Source of the DNA: Bifidobacterium sp. ESL0728
GTDB lineage: Bacteria; Actinomycetota; Actinomycetes; Actinomycetales; Bifidobacteriaceae
Reading direction: 5' to 3'
DNA: 64,000 bases
Assembly: GCF_029392015.1 (NCBI RefSeq)
Contig: NZ_CP113925.1
Span: 744,001-808,000 of the forward strand
Part shown: positions 54,418-63,528 of the stretch, piece by piece
How the letters are laid out: every line of letters begins with the position of its first letter
How positions within the stretch are numbered: the stretch's first letter is position 1
Notes under the pieces: model-generated
The model's input: only the letters and a program-made list of their open reading frames with translations
Databases searched by the model: none
What the model was told of the DNA's origin: nothing
Program-made: the position numbers and the translations under genes

Positions 54418-55077
54418 ATGGAGCATGACAGTAGCCGAACTGGCTATCACGAACCCGAGCCCGGACTTGCCGGGCAAAAAGTCACCGAGGACTGGGGAGA
54501 CGATGTCGTCAAGACGTTTTCGGTCAATCTCATCTGGGCGTGCGGTGAGGATATGCAGGGCCGTCCCGATGCGATGGGGTTCAAAGGCGGGATGCCATGG
54601 CATCTTGCCGAAGACATGAAGCGTTTCAAGGAACTCACCGTTTCGCACCCGGTGATCATGGGTCGAAAGACATGGGATTCGCTTGATCCGAAATATCGGC
54701 CCTTGCCGAACCGCGACAATATCGTCGTCTCGCACGACCCGAACTGGCGTGCCACAGGGGCTACGACCGCCAACGATATCCAGGCGGCTCTCGATTTCGC
54801 ACGTCAGGAAGCCATTCCCGACGACGGCTTGGACCGCAGCGAGATCTGGGTGATCGGGGGAGCGCAGCTCTTCCGAGCCATCATGCCGTTCGCCAACAAA
54901 GCGTATGTCACCTATATCCGCGGCCGTTTCGACGCGGACACGTACGCGCCCGATATGGATGAGCTGGTGCGCGCTGGGGCTTGGAGCGTGCAGGACGATG
55001 GACCGTGGATGACTCCCGGCAAGCCGGAAGGCGCCGTCGAAGCCTACCGTTTCGTCACCTATCACAAGAATCGGTAA
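54418..55077 (+). CDS. folA: Dihydrofolate reductase
   Basis: 219 aa from the ATG at 54418 with aaggag. Regenerates THF from DHF after the ThyA reaction. DHFR core starts about residue 34 (VNLIWACGEDMQG), with GGMPWHLAEDMKRFKELT, VIMGRKTWDSL and EIWVIGGAQLFRAIM. The first about 33 residues are an extension absent from most DHFRs. Confidence 0.95.
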   Translation: MEHDSSRTGYHEPEPGLAGQKVTEDWGDDVVKTFSVNLIWACGEDMQGRPDAMGFKGGMPWHLAEDMKRFKELTVSHPVIMGRKTWDSLDPKYRPLPNRDNIVVSHDPNWRATGATTANDIQAALDFARQEAIPDDGLDRSEIWVIGGAQLFRAIMPFANKAYVTYIRGRFDADTYAPDMDELVRAGAWSVQDDGPWMTPGKPEGAVEAYRFVTYHKNR

Positions 55078-55093
55078 GATCCTTTTTTAATAT

Positions 55094-55136
55094 CGACGCA
55101 GATACGATTGCTTTCGCGGTTGTATCTGCGTCGTTT
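55094..55136 (+). terminator. Terminator of thyA-folA
   Basis: gacgcagatac (55095-55105) with gtatctgcgtc (55122-55132), then gtttatt. The following about 320 bp to the phosphatase gene contain AT-rich sequence and no ORF I trust. Confidence 0.75.
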
Positions 55137-55459
55137 ATTATTTGGCCCGATGTCGTTAATTGGTTTGATATGTTGCGGTAAACGCTTGCGATGCCAAGCC
55201 TGCCTCGACTTCGTACACATACCCCAAGAATCGGCACTGCCACGCCCGACTTATCAGAAAAAGAAAAACAGGACGAAAAGTTTACTTCCACAAGGCCAAA
55301 CCACGGTCATAAACCAAATATTCTGGCCTATAGCCCACAATATTGCTTGTCGCATAAGGATCGATATCCGGTTTGTTGCGCGAGAGCCTATTACGGTCGG
55401 TCCGTTATGATGGCTGTAGCAATGTCATTCATATTCATATGAGGAAAGATACTCCAGCT

Positions 55460-55969
55460 ATGTCCAATCACCCATACACCGTCATGACCGTCTGCACTGG
55501 CAATATCTGCCGTTCCCCGATGGCCGAGATCATTCTGCGCGCCAACTTCGAGGAACGCGGGTTGGGGAATAAGGTGCGTGTGATGTCCAGCGGTGTCAGC
55601 GACGAGGAACACAGCCACCCGATCGACCCACGTGCCGTGCGCGTGCTGCACCAGCGCGGATACGAGATTCCCAAGCATCATTTCGCGCACCGCATCACCG
55701 CCGAAGAAATTGACGAGAGTGACCTGTTCCTGCCCATGACCGCCTCGCACGAAAGGGGACTGCTTCGTCTGTTGCCATCCGACAAGAAACCTGAAGTACA
55801 TCTCTACCGCAGCTTCGACCCGAACCTGCCCAAGCCTGCGCCCGGCCACGAAAGCGACATCGATCTGGTCGACCCGTGGTACGGTGGCCCGCGCGATTTC
55901 GACATCGCCATCGACCAGATCGATGGCGTCGCCCCTTACATCGTCGATTGGGTCGCCAAGCAGCTCTGA
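55460..55969 (+). CDS. Low-molecular-weight protein tyrosine phosphatase
   Basis: 169 aa from the ATG at 55460 (ATG at 55439 possible). P-loop VCTGNICRSP with catalytic Cys12 and Arg18, and general acid Asp in DLVDPWYGG near residue 140. Dephosphorylates Tyr-phosphorylated proteins; in actinobacteria often linked to polysaccharide or envelope regulation. Single-gene unit with its own terminator. Confidence 0.93.
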   Translation: MSNHPYTVMTVCTGNICRSPMAEIILRANFEERGLGNKVRVMSSGVSDEEHSHPIDPRAVRVLHQRGYEIPKHHFAHRITAEEIDESDLFLPMTASHERGLLRLLPSDKKPEVHLYRSFDPNLPKPAPGHESDIDLVDPWYGGPRDFDIAIDQIDGVAPYIVDWVAKQL

Positions 55970-56033
55970 GTGGCTGCTTGGGCCTATAACTTCTAGGGAA
56001 CAAGGCTTGAGGACATCAGATCTTAGACATAGC

Positions 56034-56070
56034 AATACCCGGATTTGAACGAATCAAATCCGGGTATTAC
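56034..56070 (+). terminator. Terminator of the phosphatase gene
   Basis: Perfect 14-bp stem aatacccggatttg / caaatccgggtatt with a 7-nt loop. Confidence 0.8.
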
Positions 56071-56182
56071 GGTTATGCTGTTTAGATTTGTATTATGAAA
56101 ATCTCGATGAGAGAACTGCTGGAATCGGCAGCGATGCACCGATTTGCAGAGCTTCTTCTAAATTTCCCTTCTGAAACCTATA

Positions 56183-56263
56183 TCAGAAAAGCGTCGGAAT
56201 TGGGAAATAGGTGAAGAAATCCATAGCCCATTTTGCGAGATTCGTAACAACTTGCCAGAACAT
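56183..56263 (-). CDS. 26-residue hydrophobic peptide
   Basis: ATG at 56263, stop at 56183. Perfect Shine-Dalgarno aaggagg at 56269-56275, 5 nt from the ATG. The peptide begins MFWQVVTNLAKW and ends FPIPTLF: aromatic, hydrophobic, one Lys and one Asp, probably membrane-active or a signal peptide. The upstream promoter (TATAAT with 17-bp spacer) makes expression plausible. It does not match a bacteriocin, type I toxin or pheromone family that I can recall. Isolated in a 552-bp gene-free stretch. Confidence 0.6.
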   Translation of the reverse strand: MFWQVVTNLAKWAMDFFTYFPIPTLF

Positions 56264-56302
56264 AAGCACCTCCTTCGCTTTCTTCTTTGTAAGTGTACTT
56301 TT

Positions 56303-56331
56303 ATTATAAACCGATAATTAATATCAAATAA
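56303..56331 (-). promoter_or_regulatory. Promoter of the 26-residue peptide
   Basis: -10 TATAAT (56308 to 56303) and -35 TTATTT (56331 to 56326) separated by exactly 17 bp, in a strongly AT-rich stretch. The leader to the ATG is about 35 nt. Confidence 0.6.
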
Positions 56332-56521
56332 GAATTTCTTTCAGCATAATGCCATAACTATAGCGATTCGACGAAAAGTGGTGGATATGCTAAAGCGCTT
56401 CTGCCCGAACTTCTGACTTGAGAACAGCTCTGATTGGACATTTCATGCGCTAGATTACGGTATAGCTTCAAAAATCAAAAAGCCTCGAAACCGTTGTGAT
56501 TACTTGGTTTCGAGACCTGAG

Positions 56522-56597
56522 TGGTGGCTCCGAGCGGCATCGATCCGCTGACCTAACGATTTTCAGTCGTTCGCTCTACCAACTGAGCTACAGAGCC
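56522..56597 (-). tRNA. tRNA-Phe (GAA)
   Basis: 76 nt with encoded CCA. Acceptor ggctctg / cggagcc, anticodon stem cgact / aatcg region with loop containing GAA, D arm agctcagttggtagagc. Confidence 0.95.
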
Positions 56598-56643
56598 ATG
56601 AATAAATCAAAAACCCGGCGAACCGGGCTTAAGACCATTCGAG

Positions 56644-56717
56644 CGACTCCGGCCAGACTTGAACTGGTGACCTCCGCCGTGACAGGGCGGCGCTCTAACC
56701 AACTGAGCTACGGAGCC
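56644..56717 (-). tRNA. tRNA-Asp (GTC)
   Basis: 74 nt. Acceptor ggctccg / cggagtc, anticodon stem ccgcc / ggcgg with loop ctGTCac, discriminator G, no encoded CCA. It lies 46 bp upstream of tRNA-Phe and is probably co-transcribed. Confidence 0.94.
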
Positions 56718-56818
56718 GTGGCTTGCTTTCATCAAGCAGCCGAGTGTTAATATTACTCAGAATCCGGCCAAACGCAACCCCGGAGCGGTTTCAGCGTGTC
56801 GCCTATGATGCCAATGAT

Positions 56819-57445
56819 TTATATGGTATTGTCCGCCGTTTGTAATTCAAAGTCATAAAGATAATAGGTATAGTTCGTGTCTTCGTTGTCGTCGTCGGGG
56901 TCATCGTCGTCATCGTAGGGGTCGGAGTTGCAGTCCGATCCATGGCAGTCTTCATCGTCGGAATCTATATGGTTGAACGCATAACCGAACGCCGACACGA
57001 GCGCGATGACAACGATAATATCTAAAATCGTCAAAACCGCACCGATGGCGATTCCGGCGACGGCCATTCCCTTGCTTTTCTCTCCGCTGCGATTGATCTG
57101 AACCATCGCGACTATGGAAAGTGCCAGCCCGATAATCGGCACGAAGAAGGAAAGGATAAAGCCGATGACGCAAAGCGTGTTCCACTTTTGGTTTGGTGCC
57201 GGAGGATAGTAGTAACCCTGAGGCCCCATAGGCGGCATCTGGCTGGGCCCCGCGGCAGGTGGCATTGGTCCGGGCCCAGATGGCGGTACCGAACCATACG
57301 GTTGGTAATTCGGCATCTGCTGGTCCGAGCCGGCGTATTGGTATGGAGCCTGTGGTGCTTGCGGCCCCGTCTGCTGGCCTGCGTCGCCGTATTGGTAGGG
57401 AGGCTGCCCTTGTTGTGGGTTCGCGTTGAAATCGTTGTCGGTCAT
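56819..57445 (-). CDS. DUF4190 membrane protein
   Basis: 208 aa. Pro/Gln/Tyr-rich N-terminus (about 1-85), then two transmembrane helices (LCVIGFILSFFVPIIGLALSIVA and AVAGIAIGAVLTILDIIVVIA) around a basic loop QINRSGEKSKG, the DUF4190 signature. The C-terminal about 45 residues are extremely acidic with a Cys pair (DCHGSDCNSDP, DDDDDPDDDNED). Function unknown. Confidence 0.88.
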   Translation of the reverse strand: MTDNDFNANPQQGQPPYQYGDAGQQTGPQAPQAPYQYAGSDQQMPNYQPYGSVPPSGPGPMPPAAGPSQMPPMGPQGYYYPPAPNQKWNTLCVIGFILSFFVPIIGLALSIVAMVQINRSGEKSKGMAVAGIAIGAVLTILDIIVVIALVSAFGYAFNHIDSDDEDCHGSDCNSDPYDDDDDPDDDNEDTNYTYYLYDFELQTADNTI

Positions 57446-57499
57446 AGCCTACAGTCTACGCGTGTATGGTGAAGTTTCGGGGTCTGCCTTCCGTTAAAC

Positions 57500-58306
57500 T
57501 TGGGGTTCGTGCAGGAAAACGACAAAAGAATCCATCATGTACTCTCATATGTCCGGCGAACGGGACGTCTTGACGACCGTCTCAAGAGGGCGTGGCAGCG
57601 CTATTCGCCCGATTTTCTACTGGACATCAACGAAGGGGAGGGGCTGCTCGACCTGAAGCCCGGATTTGCCTTCAGTCGTGATTTTGTGCGCAAGGCTTGG
57701 GGCAATGAGCATCCGCTGATCATTGAGATCGGCACGGGACAGGGCGAGAACATCATCGCCGCTGCGCAGACACACCCCGAGACCAATTTCCTTGCGGTGG
57801 AGGTCTATGATCCCGGCGTTGCGCATACCATGCTGCGCGCCGGCAAGCTCGGGCTCGCCAACCTGCGCGTCGCCCAAATCAACGCGCCAGAGCTTTTCAC
57901 GGCGTGTGAGCCCGGCGTGGCTGATGAGGTTTGGACGTTCTTTCCCGATCCTTGGCCCAAAATGCGCCATCATAAGCGGCGTATCGTCCAGCCAGCGCTC
58001 GCGGCAGACGTCCGCAAGGCGCTGGGTGAGGATGGCGTGTGGAGACTCGCGACCGACATTGAGGATTACGCCCTGCACGTTCACGAAGTGATGGACGGAC
58101 GCACCGATTTTGCCAATGCCGGCACGCTTACGGTTTCGCTGCCCACCGAGCATGTCGGCAAGGGGACGGCGGACAGGGCCGCGTCGCTGCCTCACGCCGA
58201 TTTTAAGGAATCGAAACGTTACGAAGGCAGGGTTCTCACCAATTTCGAGAAAAAGGGCTTGGCGGCGGGCCGTGTGATTCACGACTTCACATATGAGGCG
58301 CTCTGA
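57500..58306 (+). CDS. trmB: tRNA (guanosine(46)-N7)-methyltransferase
   Basis: 268 aa with TTG at 57500 (GTG at 57509 equally possible; no clear ribosome binding site). SAM-dependent methylation of G46. Motif [27 protein letters not shown], and the TrmB signature [19 protein letters not shown] are all present; C-terminal [16 protein letters not shown]. Full length. Confidence 0.95.
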   Translation: MGFVQENDKRIHHVLSYVRRTGRLDDRLKRAWQRYSPDFLLDINEGEGLLDLKPGFAFSRDFVRKAWGNEHPLIIEIGTGQGENIIAAAQTHPETNFLAVEVYDPGVAHTMLRAGKLGLANLRVAQINAPELFTACEPGVADEVWTFFPDPWPKMRHHKRRIVQPALAADVRKALGEDGVWRLATDIEDYALHVHEVMDGRTDFANAGTLTVSLPTEHVGKGTADRAASLPHADFKESKRYEGRVLTNFEKKGLAAGRVIHDFTYEAL

Positions 58307-58412
58307 GTTTGTGGGCGCGGCTTTGAATTCGTGAGGCTTGGCCGTTTAGATAGCGGCATGGTCTTGAAACTGTGAATAGAGGCTTCGGATTTGTGCAGGC
58401 TAGTTGGATGAG
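58300..58412. repeat. Degenerate tandem repeat after trmB
   Basis: Units of about 16-25 bp ending in ggct: ctgagtttgtgggcgcggct, ttgaattcgtgaggct, ttgaaactgtgaatagaggct, tcggatttgtgcaggct. The first contains the trmB stop codon. Nothing else is seen before tRNA-Glu at 58612. Confidence 0.5.
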
Positions 58413-58611
58413 CTGCATTTCCGTTTCTTGGTATGCCACTTTCAGTGAAGTCAATTATTCCTGTACGTATTCCCTATGTATATTGGTACGTTAAGCGCGT
58501 TAGCAAGAGCCGGGATTCGTGTTTGCTGAAATATCACGTTTTGTCTGACGATTGCCAACACGCCGAGACTTGCTTGAGTCGGGTTCATATTTTAGACTGA
58601 GTAGGTTGTTA

Positions 58612-58683
58612 GCCCCCCTCGTCTAACGGTTAGGACACCAGACTTTCAATCTGACAACAAGAGTTCGACTCTCTTGGGGGGTA
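58612..58683 (+). tRNA. tRNA-Glu (TTC)
   Basis: 72 nt. Acceptor gcccccc / ggggggt, anticodon loop ctTTCaa, T arm agagttcgactct, D arm with ggttagg. CCA not encoded. Confidence 0.94.
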
Positions 58684-59214
58684 CTTTTTCAAGGGTTTTC
58701 AAACATCAATTTTCTCAGGCTCGTACTTAGTAATTAGCGATGCTTCCAGTAATTTTGTATAGGTTTCGGTCCTTTCGTTGAACACATCAAATCCCGGTTA
58801 TGAGCCGAATATTCTGGTCCAGAAACCTCAAATGCCTGGAACGAGAAAAAACGTGTGGTCAAAGTGGGGCCATGGTTAATGGGGTTGTCGTAATATTTCT
58901 GCCAGATTTAACTTTGGATAAAGACGGACCTGTCGGATGCCGCCGGCGTCTCTTCGCTAACGGTTGGTTTGCTTCTTTTCTTCCGCCGGTGCAAGCGTGC
59001 GCTGGTGCGAGCGAGAGTCTAGGGCTCCTATACAGCATACAAAAAAGTGTTACACGTCATTGATGCAAACGTTTTTATAAACTGTATTACTGTTGTATAT
59101 TTTGTGAAATATGTCATATTGGGTAGTCGAATCGTGCAGAAATGTATCTGATTATGCAAATCAAATCGTTTTTCTTGCCTTAAGTAGATATTTTGAGATT
59201 GTAAATAATAAACA
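58684..59214. other. Intergenic region before ndh, no supported gene
   Basis: About 530 bp. The left part is GC-moderate, the right part (59040-59214) strongly AT-rich with promoter-like sequence (e.g. gtattactgttgtatatt). An 87-codon frame at 58800-59063 lacks a ribosome binding site and family features. Confidence 0.5.
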
Positions 59215-59259
59215 AAAAGTGAATACTGCTTACTGTAGTATTCGGTAGTATTCACTTTT
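59215..59259 (+). promoter_or_regulatory. Hairpin/palindromic element in the ndh leader
   Basis: aaaagtgaatact (59215-59227) is the perfect reverse complement of agtattcactttt (59247-59259), with an internal alternative agtattc at 59237-59243. It ends in ttttatac 13 bp before the ggaggggg ribosome binding site, so it could act as an attenuator hairpin or a repressor site for the respiratory genes. Confidence 0.6.
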
Positions 59260-59287
59260 ATACAATTCCCAATGGAGGGGGTTTGCG

Positions 59288-60460
59288 ATGACTACAATCG
59301 TTATTCTTGGTGCAGGTTACGGCGGTATGCGTACTGCGAAGCAACTTGTCAAGGCCAATGTTGACGCCGATATCATCCTGGTCAACAAGAATCCGTATCA
59401 TTATCAGTCCACCGAGCTGCACGAGGTGGCCGCCGGTACCAAGGAACCCGATCAGATTACCTTCGATGTGCGCAAGGCAGTGGATCCGAAGGTCAAAGTG
59501 GTCATCGACGAAGTCACCAAGGTCGACCAGGACGCCAAGAAGGTCGAACTAAAGAACGGCGAACCGCTTTCCTACGATTATCTGGTCAACGCTCTGGGCT
59601 TCGAGTCCGAGACGTTCGGCATCAAGGGGGCCGACGAAAACGGCTGGCCGCTGATCGACATCGATACGGCCGTCGCCGCGCGTAAGCATCTTGAGGATAC
59701 GCTGAAGAACTACAAGACCAGTCATGATGAGAACGACTTGCACGTCGTGGTCTGCGGTGCAGGCTTCACATCCATCGAGTATCTGGGCGAGCTGGTCTAT
59801 CGTCTGCCCGACATGGCCAAGGAATATGACTTCCCGCTGGATAAGGTCAAGATCGACTGCATCGAGGCGACGCCGAAGATTCTGCCGATGTTCGACCCGA
59901 AGCTGGCCGATTGGGGCGTCAAGTTCCTTGAGGACCATGGCGTCACGTTCCACGCAGGCACCCCGATCACCGAGGTCAAGCCGAATGCCGTGATGAGCAA
60001 CGACACCGCCTACCCGGCCAACACCATCATCTGGACTACCGGTGTGCACGGCAGCCACGTCATCGCGGATTCCGGTTATGACCAGAAGCGCAACCGCGTG
60101 GTCGTCGAGGACGATCTGTCGGTGAAGGGTCACCCCGAGGAGTTCCTCGTCGGCGATGTTTCCGCCGTCCCGAACCCAGACAACGGCCGTCTTTACCCGA
60201 CCACGGCGCAGATTTCCATCGCCGAGGCCGATACCGCCGCGGACAATATCGTTGCGCGCATCAAGGGGGAGCAGCCGAAGAAGTTCGTCTACAAGTCCCT
60301 CGGCACGCTTTGCTCGCTTGGACCCAAGACCGGCATCGCTGAAGTCGACATGGGCGGCCATTGGAAGCTCAAGGGCTCGAAGGCGTCTGTCGCCAAGAAG
60401 GCCGTCGCCGATCGTTCCGTCACCGAACTGACGGATGTCTCCGGCATCATGAAGGCGTAA
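59288..60460 (+). CDS. ndh: Type II NADH dehydrogenase (NDH-2), copy 1
   Basis: 390 aa. Single-subunit, non-proton-pumping NADH:quinone oxidoreductase at the membrane. N-terminal FAD fold VILGAGYGGMRTAK (about 5-18), NADH fold VVCGAGFTSIEYLGEL (about 153-168), FAD contact FLVGDVSAVP (about 287-296). The C-terminus is basic and amphipathic. Homologue follows at 60835. Shine-Dalgarno ggagggg. Confidence 0.92.
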   Translation: MTTIVILGAGYGGMRTAKQLVKANVDADIILVNKNPYHYQSTELHEVAAGTKEPDQITFDVRKAVDPKVKVVIDEVTKVDQDAKKVELKNGEPLSYDYLVNALGFESETFGIKGADENGWPLIDIDTAVAARKHLEDTLKNYKTSHDENDLHVVVCGAGFTSIEYLGELVYRLPDMAKEYDFPLDKVKIDCIEATPKILPMFDPKLADWGVKFLEDHGVTFHAGTPITEVKPNAVMSNDTAYPANTIIWTTGVHGSHVIADSGYDQKRNRVVVEDDLSVKGHPEEFLVGDVSAVPNPDNGRLYPTTAQISIAEADTAADNIVARIKGEQPKKFVYKSLGTLCSLGPKTGIAEVDMGGHWKLKGSKASVAKKAVADRSVTELTDVSGIMKA

Positions 60461-60496
60461 CTGACCGTCTTCCTATGTCGAAATGTCATAAAGTCT

Positions 60497-60548
60497 TGAG
60501 GGTGCATCCGGTAAGTGCCAATCTTCCGGAGGCACCCTCATTTTATTT
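60497..60548 (+). terminator. Terminator of ndh copy 1
   Basis: tgagggtgcatccgg (60497-60511) with ccggaggcaccctca (60526-60540), one mismatch, then ttttattt. The AT-rich remainder to 60834 probably contains the copy 2 promoter; no ORF is supported. Confidence 0.88.
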
Positions 60549-60834
60549 AAATTTGGCAATAATTATCGATTGATGTTTTAATGCGATTAATGGCGACGTA
60601 ATTTGACCTTTTGTCGCAAAAGTGAGCTTTTAGAACGGTTTTGGCCGCAAAAGAATGGCTGAGGCGTGATTTATCCCATAAAAAAATCGTTTTTTCGTTT
60701 TTTGCAGATTTTTTGGCTATTTTAATCGTTTTTTGTTCAGCTTTTCATATATTGTTGGAAAGTGTTGGCAATGATGGCGCTTGCTTCGTAAAGCTCCTCA
60801 TTTTGTGGTTAAGCTATAAGGAAAAGTGATTGGA

Positions 60835-62016
60835 ATGAAGAGAATCGTCGTTCTCGGCGCAGGTTATGCAGGTATGCGCACCGTTAAAAAATTAGCCAGT
60901 TCGGGTGTAGCCGCCCAGATTGTGCTGGTCAACAAAAATCCGTATCATTATCAGACCACCCAGTTGCACGAAGTGGCGGCTGGCACCAAGGAGCCTGCCG
61001 ACATTACCTTTGATGTTGCTCAGACATTTGCCAATAAGAAAAACGTTCAGGTAATCATCGATGAGGTTATTCGCATCGATCAGGACGCCAAAAGCGTTGA
61101 ACTCAGGAACAATGCTCCTCTTCAGTACGATTATCTGGTCAATTGCTTGGGCTTCGAATCCGAGACCTTCGGCATCAAGGGTGCCGACGAGAACGGCTGG
61201 CCGATCATCGACATCAACACCGCATTGGCGGCGCGCAAGCATCTTGAAGATACTTTGAAGCGTTACAAGACAAGCCATGATCCCAACGATTTGCGTATCA
61301 TCGTGTGTGGTGCCGGCTTCACCAGCATCGAGTATATCGGTGAGCTCGTTTATCGACTGCCACGTCTCGCCAAGGAATATGGCTTCCCCCTCAACCAAGT
61401 CAAGATCGACTGCATCGAGGCCAGCCCGAAGATTCTCCCGATGTTCGACCCGAAACTGTCGCAATGGGGTGTCAAGTACCTTGAGAAAAGGAACGTCACC
61501 TTCCATGTCTCCACTCCCATCACCGAGGTCAAGCCGAGTGCCGTGATGAGCAACGACAAGGAATTCCCGGCCAATACCATCATTTGGACCACCGGTGTGC
61601 ACGGCAGCCATGTCATTGCCGATTCCGGTTATGACCAGAAGCGTAACCGTGTAGTCGTCACTGATGACCTTCGTGTCAATGGGCTTCCGGACCAATTCCT
61701 GATCGGCGACGTTTCCGCCGTTCCGAACCCGAGCAACGGCCGGCTTTACCCGACCACGGCGCAGATTTCCATTGCCCAGGCCGATTGCGTGGCTGAGAAC
61801 CTTGTGGCGTTGATGAACGGCCAGCCCACCAAGAAGTTTGTCTTCAATGCTCTTGGCACTGTTTGCTCGCTTGGGCCTAAGGCAGGGATTGCATCGATTG
61901 ACATGTTTGGCCATTGGAATCTCAAGGGATGGATTGCCGGCGTTACCAAAAAGTTCATTGCTGATCGTTCCACTTTGGAGTTGACCAATATTCGTACTAT
62001 GCTTGAAGGTGACTGA
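60835..62016 (+). CDS. Type II NADH dehydrogenase (NDH-2), copy 2
   Basis: 393 aa from the ATG at 60835; the TTG at 60826 is an alternative. Same architecture as copy 1: VVLGAGYAGMRTVK, IVCGAGFTSIEYIGEL, FLIGDVSAVPNPSNGRLYPTTAQIS. The proteins agree over most of their length, consistent with tandem duplication. It lies directly upstream of cydA (45 bp), so NADH oxidation and O2 reduction are probably co-expressed. Confidence 0.92.
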   Translation: MKRIVVLGAGYAGMRTVKKLASSGVAAQIVLVNKNPYHYQTTQLHEVAAGTKEPADITFDVAQTFANKKNVQVIIDEVIRIDQDAKSVELRNNAPLQYDYLVNCLGFESETFGIKGADENGWPIIDINTALAARKHLEDTLKRYKTSHDPNDLRIIVCGAGFTSIEYIGELVYRLPRLAKEYGFPLNQVKIDCIEASPKILPMFDPKLSQWGVKYLEKRNVTFHVSTPITEVKPSAVMSNDKEFPANTIIWTTGVHGSHVIADSGYDQKRNRVVVTDDLRVNGLPDQFLIGDVSAVPNPSNGRLYPTTAQISIAQADCVAENLVALMNGQPTKKFVFNALGTVCSLGPKAGIASIDMFGHWNLKGWIAGVTKKFIADRSTLELTNIRTMLEGD

Positions 62017-62061
62017 TTTCTTACTTTATAAGTAAGAAATACATGGGAAGAAAGGATAAAA

Positions 62062-63528
62062 ATGACTGTTCTAGGGTTATCGCGATTCCAGTTCGCGATG
62101 ACGACGGTCTTCCACTTCTTCTTCGTACCGTTGACTATCGGTTTGGCGTTTACCGTCGCCGTAATGGAAACGATATACGTAGTGAAGCGGAAATACATTT
62201 ATAAGCGTATGGCGCAGTTCTGGGGAAAGATTTTCCTCTTGGGCTTCGCCGTTGGCGTAGTGACCGGCATCATTCAGGAATTCCAGTTCGGTATGAACTG
62301 GTCGAACTATTCGCGTTTCATGGGCGACATCTTCGGTGCGCCGCTGGCCATTGAGGCCCTTCTGGCGTTCTTCATGGAGTCCACGTTCATCGGCGTTTGG
62401 ATGTTCACTTGGAACCGCTTCAAGCCGGGCGTCCATGTCATCTTCATTTGGTTGACTTGGTTCGGTTCCACATGCTCCGCCATTTGGATTCTCGCTGCAA
62501 ACAGCTTCATGCAGAATCCTGTCGGCTATGGCATCAACAAGAAGACCGGCCACGCCGAAATGACGAATTTCGCCGCAGTTATCAGTAACCCCCAGCTTTG
62601 GCGTGAATTCCCGCATATCGCCACCGGCGCATTGATGCTTGGCGGCATGGTTGTGGTCGGCATGAGTGCTTTCGGCTTCATGCACAAGAATGCTGATCGG
62701 GCCTTCTTCAACCGTTCGATCCGCGTCGGTGCCATCATCGCGCTGATCGGCTCTATTCTCGTCATCATCACCGGCGATCTGCAGACCCTTGAGATCATCA
62801 AGGATCAGCCGATGAAGTTCGCAGCCACTGAAGGCATTTACGAGGATCTCAAGAGCCCCGCTCCGTGGATGGTCGTCGGTCTCATCAACGAAGGCGCCCA
62901 CAAGTCCGCTGGCCTGGAGATTCCGGGCATGCTCTCGCTGCTCGCATTCCACAAGCTTTACGGCGGAACCATTCAAGGCATGAACACCTTGAACCAGCAG
63001 TTCCTCGGTGAGCGTGGCAAGATCATCAAGAACGGCATCGCTCATCCTGAGATCTCGAACTACTACGTGCCTACCAACGTGCTGTTCTGGAGCTTCCGCT
63101 TCATGGCCGCCGTCGGTTTCGCCGTGTTGATTCTCGCAATCTGCACGCTGTGGTTCACCCGCAAGTCCAAGAACACTCTGGCGGACAGCCGCTGGAAGCT
63201 CTGGGTCTTGGGTGTCTGCACCTATCTGCCGTTCATCGGCACCACCGGTGGCTGGCTCATTACCGAGCTCGGTCGCTATCCGTGGATCGTTTATGGTCTG
63301 CAGACCATCGCTGACGCCGTCTCGCCGACAGCTACAGTGACCAGCCTGCTGATTACCAACATTGTTTACTTCCTGCTCTTCTGCCTCATGGGCGGCGTGA
63401 TGATCTTCTACTCTCGTCGCGTGCTCCATCAGGGGCCGGAGCCGGATCCGCAAACCGCTACGCAGCCGGTTACCGAAGGTTCTCATGTCGGTGCCCACGC
63501 AGCCAATAGGAAGGTGGCGTTGGCATGA
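62062..63528 (+). CDS. cydA: Cytochrome bd ubiquinol/menaquinol oxidase subunit I
   Basis: 488 aa. Haem ligands and proton-path residues: His18 (TVFHFFF), His185 (EFPHIATGA), Met348 (FRFMAA), Glu98 and Glu106 (AIEALLAFFMESTF), quinol-site Lys252/Glu257 (QPMKFAATEG), and GRYPW at 404-408. The quinol-binding loop is of the short type. Reduces O2 to water using quinol. 4-bp ATGA overlap with cydB. Confidence 0.96.
   Translation: MTVLGLSRFQFAMTTVFHFFFVPLTIGLAFTVAVMETIYVVKRKYIYKRMAQFWGKIFLLGFAVGVVTGIIQEFQFGMNWSNYSRFMGDIFGAPLAIEALLAFFMESTFIGVWMFTWNRFKPGVHVIFIWLTWFGSTCSAIWILAANSFMQNPVGYGINKKTGHAEMTNFAAVISNPQLWREFPHIATGALMLGGMVVVGMSAFGFMHKNADRAFFNRSIRVGAIIALIGSILVIITGDLQTLEIIKDQPMKFAATEGIYEDLKSPAPWMVVGLINEGAHKSAGLEIPGMLSLLAFHKLYGGTIQGMNTLNQQFLGERGKIIKNGIAHPEISNYYVPTNVLFWSFRFMAAVGFAVLILAICTLWFTRKSKNTLADSRWKLWVLGVCTYLPFIGTTGGWLITELGRYPWIVYGLQTIADAVSPTATVTSLLITNIVYFLLFCLMGGVMIFYSRRVLHQGPEPDPQTATQPVTEGSHVGAHAANRKVALA

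Noticed and set aside
56095-56214. 39-codon plus-strand ORF MKISMRELLES... opposite the small peptide gene
   Set aside because: No Shine-Dalgarno, overlaps the better supported minus-strand peptide ORF; could be real but not supportable.
58800-59063. 87-codon ORF before ndh
   Set aside because: No ribosome binding site, no recognisable domain, and the composition looks non-coding.
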